Positions 60,374-64,000 of a DNA stretch of 64,000 nucleotides are shown here, in pieces. The position numbers and the translations under genes are program-made. Location of the stretch: NCBI RefSeq assembly GCF_003194625.1, contig NZ_QHKX01000003.1, forward strand, positions 620,001 to 684,000, written 5' to 3'. Numbering within the stretch: the first letter of the stretch is position 1; every line of letters starts with the position of its first letter. Source of the stretch: Nocardioides solisilvae (GTDB lineage: Bacteria; Actinomycetota; Actinomycetes; Propionibacteriales; Nocardioidaceae). The notes beneath the pieces were generated by a model. That model made no database searches, had not been told where the DNA came from, and saw only the letters and a program-made list of their open reading frames with translations.

Positions 60374-61827
60374 CCGACCAGCCACAAGCCGCAGGCCAGC
60401 ACGAAGATCGAGAGCCCCAGGGTCGTCTCCATGACCGTCCAGGTCTTCAGCGTCGTCTTCACGTCCATCCCGAAGAAGCGGCTCACCAGCCAGAAGCCGG
60501 AGTCGTTGACGTGGGAGAGGACGGTGGCGCCCGCCGCGATCGCCAGGACGAGGGCGACCAGCTGCACCGAGGACGGGTCCTCGGCCACCACGGCGGCCGA
60601 GATCAGGCCCGCGGTCGTGGTCAGGGCGACGGTCGCCGAGCCCTGGGCGACGCGCAGGATCGTGGCGATCACGAACGCCGACAGGATCAGCGGGAGCCCG
60701 AGATCCTCCAGCGACTCCGACAGGGCGCTGCCGATGCCGCTGTAGCGGAGCACTCCGCCGAACATGCCGCCCGCGCCGGTGATGAGGATGATCGCGCAGA
60801 TCGGGCCGAGCGCGTCGTTGAGGATCGTCTCCAGGTCGGCGCGCGAGCGGCCCCGGGTGCCGAGGGTGTAGCTGGCGACCAGCAGCGTGATCAGCAGGGC
60901 CACCGGGGTCTGCCCCACGAAGATCACCGCGTCGACCAGCGTGCCCTCCTCGTCGAGGGAGCCCGAGGTGCGCAGCGTGGTCAGCACGGTGTTGGCGCCG
61001 ATCAGGACCAGGGGCAGCAGCAGGATCCCGAGGACGTGGCCGAACGACGGCGCGCGCGACGACGCCGTACCCGCCCCGTCGCCAGCGGCGCCACCGTCGG
61101 CACCGTCGTCGCCCGCGCCGGCAGCACCGGGACCCGCCCCGTGACCGCCGGAGCGGTGCCCGGTGAGGACGCTGTCGTCGATCGGGACCATCACCTTGCC
61201 GGCGTAGGCGATCGTGAAGAGGTGGACGCCCACGTACCACGCCAGCACCGCCACCGGCACGCCGATCAGCGTGGTGAGCCCGATGCTCGCGCCGATCTCG
61301 GTGGCGGCGGTGACCGGCCCCGGGTGCGGCGGCACGATCGCGTGCATCGCCGCGAAGGCGCCGGCGGCGGGCAGGGCGTAGAGCAGGACCGAGCCGCCGA
61401 ACCGGGTCGCCACGGAGAAGATGATCGGCAGGAAGACCACGAGGCCGGCGTCGAAGAAGATCGGCAGGCCGAAGAGGAGCGCCGCGACGCCGAGCGCGAA
61501 CGGGGCCCGTTTCTCCCCGAACCGGTTGATCAGGGTGTCGGCCAGCACCTGCGCGCCGCCCGTCACCTCGAGCAGGCGGCCGATCATGGCGCCCAGGCCG
61601 ACCAGCAGGGCGACGGTGCCGAGGGTGGACCCGAAGGCCCCCACCGCGACCCCCGCCACGTCGGCCATCGGGACCCCCGCGGCGATCGCGGTGCCGAAGC
61701 TGACGAGGACGAGCGCGACGAACGCGTGCATCCGCGCGCCGATGATGAGGACGAGCAGGACGGCGATCGCGGCGGCCGCGATCAGCAGCAGCGCCGCGGA
61801 GCCGTAGGCCGGTTCCATGGGATCCAT
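60370..61827 (-). CDS. gntP: Gluconate permease, GntP family
   Basis: 485 residues, about 12-14 helices. GLPIFFDAGLVVFLPIIF, PPHPGPVTAATEIGA, LITGAGGMFGGVLRYSGIG and SHVNDSGFWLVSRFFGM are GntP signatures. A Gly/Ala/Asp-rich cytoplasmic loop (~225-260) is longer than usual. ATG at 61827 has GGGAGGGAG upstream. First gene of the gntP-gntK operon; the operator is not evident. Confidence 0.95.
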   Translation of the reverse strand: MDPMEPAYGSAALLLIAAAAIAVLLVLIIGARMHAFVALVLVSFGTAIAAGVPMADVAGVAVGAFGSTLGTVALLVGLGAMIGRLLEVTGGAQVLADTLINRFGEKRAPFALGVAALLFGLPIFFDAGLVVFLPIIFSVATRFGGSVLLYALPAAGAFAAMHAIVPPHPGPVTAATEIGASIGLTTLIGVPVAVLAWYVGVHLFTIAYAGKVMVPIDDSVLTGHRSGGHGAGPGAAGAGDDGADGGAAGDGAGTASSRAPSFGHVLGILLLPLVLIGANTVLTTLRTSGSLDEEGTLVDAVIFVGQTPVALLITLLVASYTLGTRGRSRADLETILNDALGPICAIILITGAGGMFGGVLRYSGIGSALSESLEDLGLPLILSAFVIATILRVAQGSATVALTTTAGLISAAVVAEDPSSVQLVALVLAIAAGATVLSHVNDSGFWLVSRFFGMDVKTTLKTWTVMETTLGLSIFVLACGLWLVG

Positions 61828-61916
61828 CTGGATCTCCCTCCCGAGAGGCGTGGGTCACACCGTATCCCCCTGGACCGACGGGACGGGTCGACCAGCCGGG
61901 TGGGAGGCTCTGCCCC

Positions 61917-64000
61917 GTGAAGAAGTCCGACCCGTTCCTGCTCCGGCTCGGGCGCGGCACCGCGCGGCACTGGGCGGCCACCGTCGTCTCCTGGGTCGTG
62001 CTCGTCGTCCTCGGCTTCGTGACCAGCCTCGGCCTGCTCGGCGGCGCCTCGCTCTTCGACCGCCTCGAGACCGGCGACATCGTCGCCCCGGGGCAGGCCC
62101 AGACCGCCCGCGACCTCATCACCAGCACCGACGAGGGCGCCCTCAACGTCACGGCCCGCGTGGACGGCGTCGACCTGCTCAGCCCGACGCTCACCCGCGA
62201 CGTCCGCGAGCTGGTCCGCCGCCTCGAGGCGGTCGACGGGGTGGGCCGGGTGAGCAGCCCGATGAGCACACCCGGCTGGCCGCGCGCCCGGGAGGGCTGG
62301 GCACTGGTGCAGGACAACGACCCGGAGGCGACGTCGTTCCTCGTCGTCGTCGAGGTCGGCAGCGAGGTCGGCGGGCCGGTCCAGGACGCCGTCCTGCGGG
62401 TGCTGCGGACCGACAGCCGCCTGCTGCTCGCGCCGCACGGGGCCGAGGTCACCGTCGGCGGCACCGGCCTGCTCGTCGACGACGTCATCGACCAGATCAA
62501 GGCGGACCTGACCCGCGGCGAGGGCATCGCCCTGCCCCTCTCGCTGCTGCTCATGGTCTTCGTCTTCGGCGGCTTCGTCGCCGCGGGGCTCCCCATCGCG
62601 GGGGCGGTCGCCTCGATCGCCGGGGCCCTCGCCATCCTCTTCGGCTTCTCCTACGCCATCGAGCTGGACGCGACGGTGGTCAACATCGTCACGGTCATGG
62701 GGCTGGCGCTCTGCATCGACTACGGCCTGCTGCTGGTGAGCCGGTTCCGCGAGGAGCTGGGCCACCTCGTCGGGCCCGACCGCGGCAGCGCCTCGCGCGC
62801 CCAGGTGGAGGAGGCCGTCGGCGCCGCGGTGGCCACCGCCGGCCGCACGGTGCTCTTCTCCGCCCTCATCGTCGGCATCTCGCTGTCGGGGCTGCTGCTC
62901 TTCGAGGCCCCGGTGATGCGCGCGATCGGCGCGGCCGGCGTGGCCGTCGTCCTCGTCGCCCTGCTCGTCGCGCTCACGCTCGTGCCGGCGCTCTGCTCGT
63001 GGGGCGCGGCCCGGCTGGTACGGCGTCGCGGCGCCGAGGCCGCGCCCGAGCACGGCGTCTTCAGCCGGCTCGCCCGCGTGGTGCAGCGCTTCCCGGTGCT
63101 CACCACGCTGGCCAGCGTGGCCGTGCTGCTGCTGCTCGCCCTGCCGGCCCTCGGTCTGCGGCTGACCGCCTCGGGCGTCGAGCTGCTCCCGCCCGACGCC
63201 GAGCAGCGCGTCTTCTTCGAGGAGCTCGGCGAGGACTACCCGGTCGCGGCGAGCCCCACCGTCGTGCTGGTGGCGCAGGCCTCGCCGGAGCAGGCCGCCG
63301 CCCTGGTCGCCGACCTGGAGCAGCGCGAGCAGGTGACCCGGGTCGACGAGCCGCGGGTGCTCGGGCCGCTGCCCGGGGGCGTGGAGGCCCCCGGCGCGGA
63401 GCCGGGGGGTGAGGAGCTCGTCTCGATCGGGGTGCACACCGAGGGCAGCGCGATGGACCAGCCGGCCCGCGACGTCGCGGCCGAGCTGCGCGACGCCGAC
63501 TTCCCCGTGCCGACCTGGGCGGCCGGGCAGGCCGCCTCGCTCCAGGACTTCAGCGACTCGGTGGTCGACCGCGCCCCGTGGGCGGCGCTGTGGATCGCGG
63601 GCGCGACGTTCGTCCTGCTCTTCCTGCTGACCGGCAGCGTGGTCATCCCCGTCAAGGCGCTGCTGCTCAACGTCGTCTCGCTGGGAGCCAGCCTCGGCAT
63701 CCTCGTCTGGGCCTTCCAGGACGGCGCGCTCGAGGGCGCCCTCGGGTTCGAGTCGGTCGGCGGGATCGAGTCGGTGATCCCGTTGATGGTGCTGGCCTTC
63801 GGGTTCGGCCTCTCGATGGACTACGAGGTCTTCCTGCTGGCGCGGGTGATCGAGCTGCACGAGGAGGGCCACGACGACGACACCGCCGTGCGGGTGGGCC
63901 TGCAGCGCTCGGGCCGGATCATCACCTCCGCCGCCGCCATCATGGTGATCGTCTTCTCCGGCTTCGCCGCCGGCGAGATGCTCATCATCAAGCAGACGGG
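61917..64000 (+). CDS. MMPL/RND-family membrane transporter (C-terminus outside window)
   Basis: 694 residues are visible from the GTG at 61917. One helix (AATVVSWVVLVVLGFVTSLGLL) leads to an outer porter domain, then a five-helix block with LPLSLLLMVFVFGGF, TVVNIVTVMGLALCIDYGLLLVSRFREEL (the DY proton-relay motif) and RTVLFSALIVGISL. The second half repeats this up to LAFGFGLSMDYEVFLLARVIE and the next helix. Actinobacterial MMPL proteins export lipids to the envelope, or drugs. Divergent from gntP. The frame remains open at base 64000. Confidence 0.92.
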   Translation, partial: MKKSDPFLLRLGRGTARHWAATVVSWVVLVVLGFVTSLGLLGGASLFDRLETGDIVAPGQAQTARDLITSTDEGALNVTARVDGVDLLSPTLTRDVRELVRRLEAVDGVGRVSSPMSTPGWPRAREGWALVQDNDPEATSFLVVVEVGSEVGGPVQDAVLRVLRTDSRLLLAPHGAEVTVGGTGLLVDDVIDQIKADLTRGEGIALPLSLLLMVFVFGGFVAAGLPIAGAVASIAGALAILFGFSYAIELDATVVNIVTVMGLALCIDYGLLLVSRFREELGHLVGPDRGSASRAQVEEAVGAAVATAGRTVLFSALIVGISLSGLLLFEAPVMRAIGAAGVAVVLVALLVALTLVPALCSWGAARLVRRRGAEAAPEHGVFSRLARVVQRFPVLTTLASVAVLLLLALPALGLRLTASGVELLPPDAEQRVFFEELGEDYPVAASPTVVLVAQASPEQAAALVADLEQREQVTRVDEPRVLGPLPGGVEAPGAEPGGEELVSIGVHTEGSAMDQPARDVAAELRDADFPVPTWAAGQAASLQDFSDSVVDRAPWAALWIAGATFVLLFLLTGSVVIPVKALLLNVVSLGASLGILVWAFQDGALEGALGFESVGGIESVIPLMVLAFGFGLSMDYEVFLLARVIELHEEGHDDDTAVRVGLQRSGRIITSAAAIMVIVFSGFAAGEMLIIKQT

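Overview
The window is chromosomal DNA from a very GC-rich actinobacterium, most likely a Nocardioides-type member of the Nocardioidaceae. This rests on strong G/C third-position bias, frequent GTG starts, many GTGA/ATGA overlapping gene junctions, an actinobacterial TCGAAC-N4-GTTCGA SOS box, a CIRCE-controlled solo groEL, and actinobacterial families such as DUF3263, LytR_C and DUF4032. The genus is inferred from gene content, not proven.

Layout. 1-2646 (minus): RDD membrane protein, FHA protein and PP2C phosphatase, translationally coupled, a phospho-signalling unit. 2729-7225 (plus): XPB-associated protein, CGNR zinc-finger protein and XPB helicase. 7239-11392 (minus): GntR/UTRA regulator, then an FtsX-type ABC permease and its ATPase. 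11487-12098: an AlkB-like dioxygenase behind a perfect LexA box.

12134-28473 is a denitrification island. A Cys-containing COG2345 regulator overlaps narG and heads narGHJI (minus). Divergent from it are two overlapping narK transporters (plus). Next come a hemerythrin-DUF2249 protein (minus) and, divergently, a second COG2345 regulator with the same Cys spacing. An NnrS-like membrane protein follows, overlapping a very unusual gene that fuses about 12-13 membrane helices, a cupredoxin and a copper nitrite reductase. Together these take nitrate to nitrite to NO. No NO reductase is present in the window.

28499-37680 carries a lipoprotein hydrolase, D-amino-acid dehydrogenase, groEL with two CIRCE elements, a TadE plus vWA pair, a methyltransferase, and a DUF2157/GDYXXLXY membrane pair. 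37753-45849 has OsmC, a secreted propeller protein with a histone-like basic tail, a CysO-like sulfur carrier and threonine synthase behind a SAM-I riboswitch, and the trehalose genes otsB and otsA around LytR_C and DUF3263 genes.

45896-64000 holds housekeeping and metabolic genes: FMN glutamate-synthase-like protein, PHA-synthase-like hydrolase, GPH symporter, PLP decarboxylase, uracil-DNA glycosylase, DODA dioxygenase with a palindromic operator, pyridoxal kinase, a small HNH nuclease beside tRNA-Thr(TGT), TrkA/TrkH potassium uptake, a GH13 enzyme, DUF4032, gluconate kinase and permease, and an MMPL transporter cut by the window end. No gene-free stretch exceeds about 250 bases. No insertion sequence, CRISPR array or rRNA was seen.
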